64,000 nt of DNA. Origin: Albimonas sp963816545. GTDB lineage: Bacteria; Pseudomonadota; Alphaproteobacteria; Rhodobacterales; Rhodobacteraceae. Positions 1 to 7,213 of the stretch are shown here, piece by piece (within the stretch, counting starts at the first letter, position 1; each line of letters opens with the position of its first letter). The position numbers and the translations under genes are program-made. The stretch is taken from assembly GCA_963816545.1 (NCBI GenBank), contig CAWFLE010000001.1, forward strand, positions 558,001 to 622,000, written 5' to 3'. Under the pieces are notes generated by a model. It was not told the DNA's origin, searched no databases, and worked only from the letters and a program-made list of their open reading frames with translations.

Positions 1-14
1 CGCCGCGGTGCTCG

Positions 15-938
15 ATGCGGACTAGGGCGCGCGCGCTTCTGGCGGCGCTGGCTTTGGCCGGGTGCGCGCCCGCCTCTCCGGCGGAAGAACTCGGGCTGCG
101 AGCCATTCCGGCGCAGGCGCAGCTCGCTCAGGGCGCGCAGGCGCGGCTGCTGGGGATGGTCGAGCTGCGCGCCTCGGACCCGGCCTTCGGCGGCTTCTCC
201 GCGCTGGAGGTCTCTGCCGAAGGCGCGCGGATCGTGGCGCTCTCGGATCGCGGCGCCTGGCTCACGGCCCGGCTGGCGCGCGAAGGCGACAGGCTTACCG
301 GCCTCAGAGATGCCGCGCTGGTCCCTTTCGGCGAAGATCGCCCGGTCATCGAGCGTGACTCCGAAGGGCTCGCCATCGCCTCCCGCGACCTGTCCGGCCC
401 CCGCTTCGTCAGCTACGAACGCGACGGCCGGGTGGAGCGGGACGACGCCCCCTTCGCCCGCTCACCGGACTGGCGCGACCTCGGCAACACCTCCCTCGAG
501 GGGCTGGCCATCGCGCCCGACGGCCGCCTCCTCGTGCTGCAGGAGCGGCCCGTGGACGGGCTCATCCGCGGCTGGTGGATCGACCGCGAAGGCGCCGTGT
601 CTCCCACCACCTTGCAGATGGCGGACGCCATGGCCGTCACCGGCGCGGATTTCGGGCCGGACGGGGCGCTCTACACAGTCACCCGCACCTACAACCTCGT
701 CGCCGGCTTCCGCTTCGGCGTCCGTCGCCACCTGCCCGAGGGGGACGGCTTCGGCCTGCCCGAGCCGGTGCTCGACATCCCCTTCGGCGAAGGCGCGGAC
801 AACGGAGAGGGGATCGCCCTCTGGCAGCCAGCCGCTGGGCCCCTCCGCATCCTCGTCATCACCGACGACAACATGAACCTGCTGCAGCGGACCTATCTCT
901 ACGAGTTCGAACTGATCCCGCAGGCCGCGGTCCGCTGA
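15..938 (+). CDS. Esterase-like activity of phytase family lipoprotein
   Basis: The 307-residue protein starts with a basic segment, a short hydrophobic stretch and a lipobox (L-A-G-C, residues 14-17), so it should be exported and lipid-anchored at Cys17. The mature part has the look of the phytase-like/esterase-like beta-propeller family: blades with a 'D-xx-GLAIA-DG' rhythm (for example ERDSEGLAI and TSLEGLAIAPDGRL) and a C-terminal stretch with DNGEGIALW. Proteins of this family are annotated as having esterase-like activity, but the true substrate is generally unknown. It is followed convergently by the helicase gene with only 4 bp between them. Family assignment is from recognised sequence pattern; the function is inferred. 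Confidence 0.8.
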   Translation: MRTRARALLAALALAGCAPASPAEELGLRAIPAQAQLAQGAQARLLGMVELRASDPAFGGFSALEVSAEGARIVALSDRGAWLTARLAREGDRLTGLRDAALVPFGEDRPVIERDSEGLAIASRDLSGPRFVSYERDGRVERDDAPFARSPDWRDLGNTSLEGLAIAPDGRLLVLQERPVDGLIRGWWIDREGAVSPTTLQMADAMAVTGADFGPDGALYTVTRTYNLVAGFRFGVRRHLPEGDGFGLPEPVLDIPFGEGADNGEGIALWQPAAGPLRILVITDDNMNLLQRTYLYEFELIPQAAVR

Positions 939-942
939 GACC

Positions 943-2475
943 TCAGCCCTCCGGCGCCGACAGGCTCAGCGTTCCCGCGTCCGCCTCGAGGTCCGAGACG
1001 TCCAGCGGCCCTGACGGCCGGGCCAGCCGGTTGCGCGTCACCCAGACCAGCTTCTCCTCCGCCCGGGTGATCGCCACATAAGCGAGGCGCTTCCACAGCG
1101 GCAACCCCGCCTCGTTCCGTCCCGTCCGCCACGCGGCATAGAGGTCGGGCGCATAGACCTGCACCACCGGCCACTGGCTGCCCTGCGCCTTGTGGATCGT
1201 CGCCGCGGCGCCGTGCAGAAACGCCGCTCCCATCGAGGCGGCGGTGGGGATGAACGGCTCCTCCTCGCCCGGCCGCTCGATCTGGATGATGGCCGCGACG
1301 TTCACCTTCGGCTCCTCTGCGCCGATGACGTGGATGCGCGCGAAGCCCGGCTTCCTCCCGGGGCCGAGATAGATGCACTGCGCGCCCTTCACCATCCCGC
1401 GCGCCTCCAGGTCGATCCGCTTGCGCCGGTGCTTGAGCGGCAGTTCCACTCCGTCGCAGATCAGCGGCTCGCCGGGCAGCAGCTCCTCCTCCGGCGCTTC
1501 GTGCGCCGCCCGGAAGGCGTGGATCAGCCGGATGCGCGTCTGATTGCGCCACACCAGCATCGGGGAGCGCGCCATCAGCCCGGCATCCGCCCGCTCGGCC
1601 GCCTCCACACGCGGGTCGCGCCGGCCAGCCTCCTCCACCATCCGCTCGAACTCCTCGAACCCCACCTCCGGGTCCGAGAGCGCATGGGCGAGATCCAGGA
1701 TCGGGTTGTCCGCCGCCTGACGGTGGATCCGGCTCAGCGCGATCCGACGCCCCTCCGGCAGCCGGTCGAACACCATCGCCCCCGACTGTCCCACGGGCGC
1801 GAGCTGCGCCGGATCCCCGAACAGCACGATCAGCCGGAACAGGGCCTTGAGGTCTTCCACCGCCTTGTCGTCCAGCATCGAGGCTTCGTCGACCAGCGCG
1901 ATGTCCAGCGCCTCGTCCCGCCGGGTCCAGCCGTTGATGAAGTCGGACCCGCGCTTGCCCATGGCCGCCAACGCGCCCGGCACCGAACCATGCGCCGCAT
2001 AGCTCGCCTGCGCCCGGTCCAGCAGCTCGTCAGGGATCGTCTCGATCTTCGGTCGCTCCGCCTCGCCGGTCAGCCACTGGGCGATGCGCTCATAATCCGG
2101 GTCATACATCGGGGTGTAGACGATGCGGTGGATCGTGGTCGCCGGCACCCCGAGGTTGCGCAGCACCGAGGCCGCCTTGTTCGTGGGCGCGAGCACCGCG
2201 AAGGTCCGCCGCCCGCGGCGCTTGCGGCTCTCCCACTCCGCCGAGACGGGCTCCACGCCGGCCTCCGACAGCTCCCGCACCAACCCCGCCAGCAGCCGCG
2301 TCTTGCCGGATCCCGCCCGGCCCAGCACCGCCAGCGTCTGCGCCGGCCGGTCGTTGTCCAGCTCCTCGGCCGAGCCGGCCTCCAGGTCCACGCCCAGCGA
2401 GGCGAGCGCCTCGGCCACCAGCGCGCGGGCGGCCTTCTGGTCGGCGGAGAAAGGTACGATCTGCGCGCGGGTCAT
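943..2475 (-). CDS. ATP-dependent DNA helicase, RecD/Dda-like (SF1B)
   Basis: This 510-residue protein has a superfamily 1 helicase layout: Walker A GRAGSGKT at residues 52-59, motif Ia APTNKAA near 96, Walker B-type DEAS at 196-199, motif III GDPAQLAPVG at 220-229, and at the C terminus the HKAQGSQ motif near 428 and YVAITRAEEKL near 466. This is the pattern of RecD2/Dda 5'-3' helicases that act in repair or replication restart. There is no RecBC partner nearby, so it probably acts alone. The ATG at 2475 is preceded by GGAGAC on the minus strand at suitable distance. The gene is intact. The exact cellular role cannot be read from sequence. Confidence 0.88.
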   Translation of the reverse strand: MTRAQIVPFSADQKAARALVAEALASLGVDLEAGSAEELDNDRPAQTLAVLGRAGSGKTRLLAGLVRELSEAGVEPVSAEWESRKRRGRRTFAVLAPTNKAASVLRNLGVPATTIHRIVYTPMYDPDYERIAQWLTGEAERPKIETIPDELLDRAQASYAAHGSVPGALAAMGKRGSDFINGWTRRDEALDIALVDEASMLDDKAVEDLKALFRLIVLFGDPAQLAPVGQSGAMVFDRLPEGRRIALSRIHRQAADNPILDLAHALSDPEVGFEEFERMVEEAGRRDPRVEAAERADAGLMARSPMLVWRNQTRIRLIHAFRAAHEAPEEELLPGEPLICDGVELPLKHRRKRIDLEARGMVKGAQCIYLGPGRKPGFARIHVIGAEEPKVNVAAIIQIERPGEEEPFIPTAASMGAAFLHGAAATIHKAQGSQWPVVQVYAPDLYAAWRTGRNEAGLPLWKRLAYVAITRAEEKLVWVTRNRLARPSGPLDVSDLEADAGTLSLSAPEG

Positions 2476-2490
2476 GCCGTCTCCGGTCCG

Positions 2491-2510
2491 GTCGGGGGCT
2501 CGGCCCCGAC
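2491..2510 (-). terminator. Hairpin between luxI (first module) and helicase gene
   Basis: A 7-bp perfect stem (GTCGGGG / CCCCGAC, 6-nt loop) lies 30 bp past the luxI stop codon and just ahead of the helicase start. There is no T-tract, so it may only attenuate transcription. Confidence 0.3.
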
Positions 2511-2539
2511 ACCTAGACCGGAACGACGGCGGAGGGAAC

Positions 2540-3187
2540 TCAGGCCGCCATCGCCTGCGGCCGCGGCGCCGCCTTCGCCACCGGCGCCGGGATCTTCATC
2601 AGCTCCAGGCCCTCCGGCGCCTTCGCCAGGATCGCGGCCCGCGCCTCCCGCGTGATCTCCCACAGCCCGAGGCACAGCTTGCCGCGGCCTTCGCCGTCCT
2701 CGGCGATCACCTCGGGCGCCCAGCCGGTGGCGCGGTAGATCCGCCGCATGGGCGCGTCGAAGACCGCCACATAGTGGCTGAGCCCGAACTTCAGCCCCAC
2801 CTCGCACCCCGCCAGCATCAGCGCGGTGGAGATCCGCGCCGCCGCCGACTGCTTGCCCATCAGCCGCGGCGACACGCAGAACCGGGTCGATTCCCACATC
2901 AGCGGCGACACCAGTTCCCCCCCCGCCAGATGCGAGAAATGCTCGTTCACCATGGTCGGCCCCGTGGTCGGCATCAGCCGACCGGAACCGCCATGGGTGC
3001 CATCCTCACGCTCGTAGATGCAGTAGAGCGAATCGGGCCGGTCGTACTGGTCGTATTCCCACCCGTTGTCGTCCACACGGACATCCCACTTCAGCCGCGA
3101 GACGAACTGCCCCGCGCGATCCCGAAACATGGTTTCGGCGAGCAGCGGGTAGGACGACAGATCTTTTCCGTAGATGAAACGGATCAT
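2540..3187 (-). CDS. luxI: Acyl-homoserine-lactone synthase (module 1)
   Basis: LuxI-family enzyme that would make an N-acyl-homoserine lactone signal from S-adenosylmethionine and acyl-ACP or acyl-CoA. The family landmarks are present: FRDRAGQF and KWDV in the N-terminal third, NGWEYDQYD, GSGRLMPTT, EHFSHL, and WESTRFCVSP. A longer frame reaches 3226, but the ATG at 3187 has a good AGGAG ribosome site 7-9 bases upstream, giving 215 residues (MIRFIYGK). Module 2 LuxI starts in the same way (MIRYVF). The upstream neighbour on the same strand is a LuxR gene 87 bp away. The acyl chain specificity cannot be read from sequence. Confidence 0.93.
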   Translation of the reverse strand: MIRFIYGKDLSSYPLLAETMFRDRAGQFVSRLKWDVRVDDNGWEYDQYDRPDSLYCIYEREDGTHGGSGRLMPTTGPTMVNEHFSHLAGGELVSPLMWESTRFCVSPRLMGKQSAAARISTALMLAGCEVGLKFGLSHYVAVFDAPMRRIYRATGWAPEVIAEDGEGRGKLCLGLWEITREARAAILAKAPEGLELMKIPAPVAKAAPRPQAMAA

Positions 3188-3231
3188 GGCGGCGCTCCTT
3201 CTGAGGGGAGCGGCGCCCATACTCACGGCCG

Positions 3232-3262
3232 ATTAAATCAAAGTTAATTGGTGAAGGATTTT
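3232..3262 (-). promoter_or_regulatory. AT-rich putative promoter/operator ahead of luxI module 1
   Basis: In a GC-rich window the 87-bp luxR-luxI gap holds an AT-rich island with ATTAA (3232-3236) and TTAAT (3244-3248) as inverted arms. A 15-base stretch here matches, at 12 of 15 positions, a stretch upstream of luxR module 1 near 4166-4180. It is a plausible binding site for the adjacent LuxR protein; no canonical 20-bp lux box was seen. Confidence 0.35.
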
Positions 3263-3274
3263 CCGGGCCGGGTT

Positions 3275-4000
3275 TCAGACCTTTATGCTGCCGCTTCGGA
3301 CGGCGATGGCGACGGCATGAAAGGCGTTCAGGCCGCCCAGCTTGTGGCGCGCGCTGTCCAGATACACGCGCAGCGTGCTCTCCGAAATCTTCAGCTTGTC
3401 CGCGATCTGCGCGCGGGAGCGGCCCATCGCCATCAGGCTCAGCGCGTCTCTTTCCCGTGGCGACAGCGCCGCCGGAGGGGTCGCCTCGCCCGCGCCGTTG
3501 ATCTGCAGCGCCTGCCGGTGGACGTGGTGCGCGATCACGAGGAATTCCTGCGCCGTCTCCAGCAGCAGCTTCGCCCACGCCTCGAGAGCGCAGTGCTTCG
3601 AAACCGTGAACATCGCGAACTGACCGTTGGGCCCGTGGATAGGTATTGTGTAGCCGTTGTTCCCCACCCGGAACTCGCTCGCCTCCGCCAGCAGCCGGCG
3701 CACCGGCCGCCCCGTCCAGTCCAGGTCCGCCCAGTCCAGCGGCGCGAAGCCGCCGGCCGCAGCCATGACAACCGGATCGAAATCCCGGTAGCGGACCTCT
3801 TCATAGCGGGAATGCCAGGCTTCAGGGTAGGTCATCGCCCCGAACTCGGCGCCCACCTGCGCGCCGCCAAGCGACAGGGCGTAATAGATGCAGTTGTCGA
3901 TGTCGTAGAGCTTCCGGACCTGGAGCAGCAGGCGCTTCAGCGCCGCCGCGTCCACCACCTGGGGAACGCATTCCACGATCGTCTGAAGCCTGTCTCTCAT
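3275..4000 (-). CDS. luxR: LuxR-family AHL-responsive transcriptional regulator (module 1)
   Basis: Quorum-sensing regulator of 241 residues. The N-terminal two thirds is an autoinducer-binding domain with the expected ligand-pocket residues in order (W and Y in AWHSRY, D-P in FDPVV, W in LDWADLDW, G in GNNGYTIP). The C-terminal third is a LuxR helix-turn-helix (LSPRERDALSLMAMGRS, then KISESTLRVYLDSARHKLG). A longer frame runs to 4081, but the ATG at 4000 follows a GGAGG site and gives an N terminus (MRDRLQ) resembling that of the second module (MTDRIK). It lies directly upstream of its probable cognate luxI. Confidence 0.92.
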   Translation of the reverse strand: MRDRLQTIVECVPQVVDAAALKRLLLQVRKLYDIDNCIYYALSLGGAQVGAEFGAMTYPEAWHSRYEEVRYRDFDPVVMAAAGGFAPLDWADLDWTGRPVRRLLAEASEFRVGNNGYTIPIHGPNGQFAMFTVSKHCALEAWAKLLLETAQEFLVIAHHVHRQALQINGAGEATPPAALSPRERDALSLMAMGRSRAQIADKLKISESTLRVYLDSARHKLGGLNAFHAVAIAVRSGSIKV

Positions 4001-4159
4001 GCCCGTCCGCCTCCACCCGCCGGCTTCCGGTGAAGCGTCGGGGGCGTGCGGACCCGGCCTGAGCCGCGCCTGCGGCCGCACGCGCGACCTGCTCCCCGGT
4101 TCCGGAAGCGCGGCCGGCAGCCTCGCCTCGTTCCGTTGGAGCAGCTTTCGTAGAGAAAG

Positions 4160-4196
4160 GTTAATGCAACTTTAAATTGATCTTTTGATAAATCGG
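4160..4196 (-). promoter_or_regulatory. AT-rich candidate promoter region of luxR module 1
   Basis: An isolated AT-rich block about 160 bp upstream of the luxR start. It contains the stretch that matches, 12 of 15 bases in reverse orientation, the block ahead of luxI module 1. The position suits a promoter with a regulator site; individual -35 and -10 boxes are not certain. Confidence 0.3.
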
Positions 4197-4296
4197 CGCT
4201 GCTCCGGTCGCCGTCAGGGCGCCGGAGGCTCGGCGCCGGAGCCCTCCGGCGCGCAAGTATTCGCGGCGCGCACCAAGTAGAGCGCGCGCCGGGCGA

Positions 4297-4554
4297 TCAG
4301 CGGCTCCGGGTCAGACCGGGCCGGAAAATACTTCGTCTCCCTGTCCGAAAATCGCCCGGAGCTGCGCTGCAGCGCTCGCTGCGCGCCCCGGGATCACCCG
4401 GGGATCGACGATCCGGTCCGAAATCGGCCGCGCGAATCTCTGCCGCCGCGACCATGATCGCGTCGTCGAGATGCTCGGCCAGCCGCATGTGATAGTTCCG
4501 GACGGCGTACTGCCGGAGGTCGGCGAGCACGTCGATGATCCAGTCCTGAGCCAT
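4297..4554 (-). CDS. Small conserved-looking protein between the two quorum-sensing modules
   Basis: An 85-residue ORF whose first 45 residues look like a genuine protein (MAQDWIIDVLADLRQYAV, then LAEHLDDAIMVAAAEI), with balanced amphipathic-helix composition. The last 40 residues are Arg/Pro/Gly-rich and look like read-through of GC-rich DNA. The start has a strong GGAGGG ribosome site 6 bases before the ATG. From memory, short proteins beginning M-x-x-DWI-x-DVL-x-DL occur near luxRI genes in Rhodobacterales; this could not be checked. It lies on the same strand as both modules, between luxI module 2 and luxR module 1. No function is assigned. The 3' end may be shifted by a frame change. Confidence 0.6.
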   Translation of the reverse strand: MAQDWIIDVLADLRQYAVRNYHMRLAEHLDDAIMVAAAEIRAADFGPDRRSPGDPGARSERCSAAPGDFRTGRRSIFRPGLTRSR

Positions 4555-5042
4555 TTAAAGCCCTCCAAATCCGCCTGTTTCCGGCCGTTCCGGAAGCGCT
4601 CGGGCGCCTCCGTCCGTCCTGATGCAACATCGGACATATCGAGCTTTCGCGGTATTCGCCGAATCTCCCTCCCCACATCTGGCGAGGCGATTTCCGTCAA
4701 GCCCTTGGTTTCGCTGGGGCAGCGTTCAGATGTCTGAGGCCTCCCTCCCTTCTCCAACATGATTCGGTGGCTCGTCGTCCGCGCTCGGCCACGGGACGGC
4801 GCGGCGCGGGACGAAGAGCGGCGACCGTGTACGGACACGGGTTTCGGGCGCGTCTCCGGGCTGGCGGCGCACAGCGCCGGCCCGGCCTTCGTGGAGATGC
4901 GGATATTCGTCGACTTGAGGTGGCGGGGAACTGGAGGCCCGCGAGATCCCCGCCCGGGCGCAGCGGGCGCCCAGGGCCGGAGATGGCGCGATCAAAAGCG
5001 ATGCGCGCGGAAGAAGAAGTTAAGCGAACGCCCACCGGGGGT
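4555..5042. other. Intergenic region without a recognisable gene
   Basis: Between the small ORF start and the hairpin after luxI module 2. Several short frames cross it on both strands but are Arg/Pro-rich, overlap one another and lack ribosome sites. The promoter of the small ORF should lie here, but no convincing boxes were found. Confidence 0.5.
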
Positions 5043-5078
5043 CTCCGGTCCGCGGGCCAATGCCTTCGCGGACCGGAG
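5043..5078 (-). terminator. Strong hairpin downstream of luxI module 2
   Basis: Perfect 12-bp inverted repeat (CTCCGGTCCGCG / CGCGGACCGGAG) with a 12-nt loop that can extend the stem by GGC/GCC. It begins 30 bp after the luxI stop. There is no U-tract in either direction, so it is a transcript-end or stabilising hairpin rather than a textbook terminator. Confidence 0.5.
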
Positions 5079-5107
5079 GGGCTGTCTCCCGTTCGGGCGC
5101 GAAGCGA

Positions 5108-5737
5108 TCAGGCGCCGATCACATGCTCCAGACGGGCGGCGGCTGCGGCGATGTCCTGGTGCTCCTCGACCTTGCGAGCCATGCTGTCCCGGACTTCCTG
5201 GGTGCAGGGCCACAGGCCGGCGCAGATCGCGCGACGGTCCTCACCGGACTTGCCCATGACGTCGGGGGCGAAATCCAGGCGCTTGTAGACGCGCAGCATC
5301 GGCTCGTCGAACACGCCGACATAGAATTCCAGGCCGAAGCGGAGGCCCGCGTCGATCCCTGCCAGCAGCAGCGAGCTGGTGATCTTCATCGCCTCGCGCG
5401 CCGACTTCACGTTCGGCGAGATGCAGAGCCGCGTGATCTCCCAGATCGTCGGCGACTGAATCACGACGCCGTCCGTGAGGTGCGAGAAATGCTCGCCGAT
5501 CATGGTGCGGCCGGTGGTAGGCATCAGACGACCCGACCCGCCATGCGTCCCATCCTCGTTTTCATAGACGATGTAGAGGGGCGCCAAAGCATCGTACTGG
5601 TCCCGCTCCCATCCGTTTTCATCGACAGAGACATCCCACTTCATCCGATCACGGAATTGGGAGGTCCTGTCCTTGAACATCTGATCGACGAGTCCAGGAT
5701 ACTTGTTCAGTTCGTGTGCGAACACGTAGCGGATCAT
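5108..5737 (-). CDS. luxI: Acyl-homoserine-lactone synthase (module 2)
   Basis: Second LuxI-type synthase, 209 residues, clearly paralogous to module 1 (shared KWDV, NGWE-x-DQYD, EDGTHGGSGRLMPTT and EHFSHL) but diverged across the rest. The acyl-chain-binding half differs (for example ICAGLWPCTQEV in place of LCLGLWEITREA), so a different signal is possible. The ATG at 5737 follows GAGGAGG at good spacing; the frame upstream to 5770 is not needed. Its LuxR partner lies 92 bp upstream on the same strand. All core LuxI residues are present, so it should be active. Confidence 0.93.
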   Translation of the reverse strand: MIRYVFAHELNKYPGLVDQMFKDRTSQFRDRMKWDVSVDENGWERDQYDALAPLYIVYENEDGTHGGSGRLMPTTGRTMIGEHFSHLTDGVVIQSPTIWEITRLCISPNVKSAREAMKITSSLLLAGIDAGLRFGLEFYVGVFDEPMLRVYKRLDFAPDVMGKSGEDRRAICAGLWPCTQEVRDSMARKVEEHQDIAAAAARLEHVIGA

Positions 5738-5772
5738 GGTTACACCCTCCTCGAGAAAGACAGTAGCCATGA

Positions 5773-5804
5773 GTTCACACGGGTCTGCTGAACCTATGGT
5801 GAAC
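5773..5804 (-). promoter_or_regulatory. Inverted repeat in the luxR-luxI gap of module 2
   Basis: GTTCAC at 5773-5778 and GTGAAC at 5799-5804 form a perfect inverted pair 20 bp apart in the 92-bp gap ahead of luxI. It could be an operator, but the half-sites are further apart than in a classical lux box. Confidence 0.3.
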
Positions 5805-5829
5805 GGAATACCAACTTTCGGAGGCTATA

Positions 5830-6561
5830 CTAGATGTTAATTATGCCTGTTCGCACCGCTATTGCGACAGCATGGGGCATGTTCAGACCGCCAAGCTTGT
5901 TCCTGGCACTGTCCAAATAAACCCTGAGGGTATTTTCAGAGATCTTCAGGTTCTCGGCGATCTGATTACGGCTCATGCCCGATGAGATCATCGCAAGGGC
6001 GTCCCGTTCCCTTGGCGACAACGCGGCGAGTTCGTGCTCATTGCGAACGTCGAATATCTCGAGCACCTTCTGATGCATGAAATTCGCGACGAGCAGCCAG
6101 TCGCTCGCGGTCTCGGCGATGTACCGCTCCCAGACCCGATCCGTACACGTCTTGTTTATGGTAAGGACGGCGAACTGCCCATTCGGCCCCCGGACGGGGA
6201 CCGTATAGCCCTGATTGCCGACGCCGGCGTCGACAGCTTCGAGGATCAGCTTCCTCCGGCGCTTCGGGCTCCAGTCGAGCCGCTTCCAATCGAGCGGCGT
6301 AAAGCTCTGCACAGCTCCGACGACCGTGGGGTCCGCCTCCTTGTAGTTCTCCTCCAGATAACGCTGCGACCAGTCCGCCCGGTAGGTGATCTCGGCGAAC
6401 TGATAGTCTCCGAACGTCGCGCCCCCCCCGAAAGAGACGACGACGTATACGACATGGTCGACGTCGTAGACGTCCCGGACAAGATCGGCGAAAAGCCGGA
6501 TATCCTCAACTTTCCGGAACTCCGGAAGGCCCTCGATGATTGATTTTATTCGGTCGGTCAT
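5830..6561 (-). CDS. luxR: LuxR-family AHL-responsive transcriptional regulator (module 2)
   Basis: 243-residue quorum-sensing regulator with an N-terminal autoinducer-binding domain (W and Y of DWSQRY, D-P of EADPTVV, W of PLDWKRLDW, G of GNQGYTVP) and a C-terminal helix-turn-helix (LSPRERDALAMISSGMS, KISENTLRVYLDSARNKLG). It ends with the same AVAIAVR motif as module 1, so the two regulators are paralogues that duplicated together with their synthases. Base composition around this gene is slightly less GC-rich than in its neighbours. Confidence 0.92.
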   Translation of the reverse strand: MTDRIKSIIEGLPEFRKVEDIRLFADLVRDVYDVDHVVYVVVSFGGGATFGDYQFAEITYRADWSQRYLEENYKEADPTVVGAVQSFTPLDWKRLDWSPKRRRKLILEAVDAGVGNQGYTVPVRGPNGQFAVLTINKTCTDRVWERYIAETASDWLLVANFMHQKVLEIFDVRNEHELAALSPRERDALAMISSGMSRNQIAENLKISENTLRVYLDSARNKLGGLNMPHAVAIAVRTGIINI

Positions 6562-7045
6562 CTGTGGCGGCGGGATTTCCAGCCTTTTGGAGGCCCAAAT
6601 CAGCGTTTCGCGGGAGCATAACCTCCCTGCGCGCCGGACGCCATGTCATCCGATCGCCATATGACGCTCTTTACGCCGGAACCAATTCGGCCCATCGGCG
6701 GATAGGGAGGCAGCCGGAGCGATCCATAAGTGGGGATCGTACGCAGAACGCAGGAGCAACCCGCGATCCCCGGTAAACGCAACGCTGGATGCGCCCCGGC
6801 TGCAGTTTCAATCCGGAAAGACGGGCCGGCTGGCGCCGATACCGCCTGGGGAGAGCGGTCGACGCCGGGGCTGATGGCATGGTCGTCGGCGCTGGGGTGT
6901 CGCCTTCGCCCTTTCGCCGGCTGGGGAAATCCGGCGTCCATCAAACGGGGTGGGGTTCCCCCGATCGCCCCTTGCCGGCCTCGGTGTGCAGTTCCGGACC
7001 TGGCACGCTGTTTATCTTCGGTTCGAACCCTTTTGCGGTTTAGCC
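6562..7045. other. Intergenic region upstream of luxR module 2, no confident gene
   Basis: About 480 bp between the luxR start and a possible small ORF. Overlapping short frames exist on both strands but none has a good start or a natural composition. The luxR promoter must be here. A lone GTTTCGC half-site occurs at 6605-6611. Confidence 0.5.
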
Positions 7046-7147
7046 ATGAACACGAAGGTACGGGTTCTGCGCCTCAATGAAATTCCCCCAAAAATGCGAG
7101 GAGGGCCGAGCCAAGTCATTGATTTCACTGAAGTGAACTGTTTCTGA
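7046..7147 (+). CDS. Possible 33-residue ORF
   Basis: A short frame (MNTKVRVLRLNEIPP...DFTEVNCF) with unusually balanced composition for this GC-rich DNA, ending just before the bidirectional hairpin at 7156-7184. There is no ribosome site before the ATG, and the frame stays open upstream to 6950. It could be a tiny gene, the 3' remnant of a longer one, or chance. No function is proposed. Confidence 0.2.
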   Translation: MNTKVRVLRLNEIPPKMRGGPSQVIDFTEVNCF

Positions 7148-7155
7148 AACGAAAG

Positions 7156-7184
7156 GCCCGGCAAATCCCCAGGATTCGCCGGGC
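7156..7184 (-). terminator. Rho-independent terminator of ccr
   Basis: Twelve-bp stem with one mismatch (GCCCGGC-x-AATC type) and a 5-nt loop, 30 bp after the ccr stop codon. On the minus strand it runs into CTTTCGTTTC, a T-rich tail. It could also end transcripts arriving on the plus strand. Confidence 0.75.
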
Positions 7185-7213
7185 TTGCCGAACTCGGTTC
7201 GGGCGCGCTCGCC

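Noticed and set aside
1192..2655. A 487-codon plus-strand frame across the helicase gene
   Set aside because: Arg/His/Pro-rich antisense shadow of a clear helicase.
3188..3274. Canonical 20-bp lux box ahead of luxI
   Set aside because: No stretch fits the ACCTGT-type dyad; only the AT-rich motif is reported.
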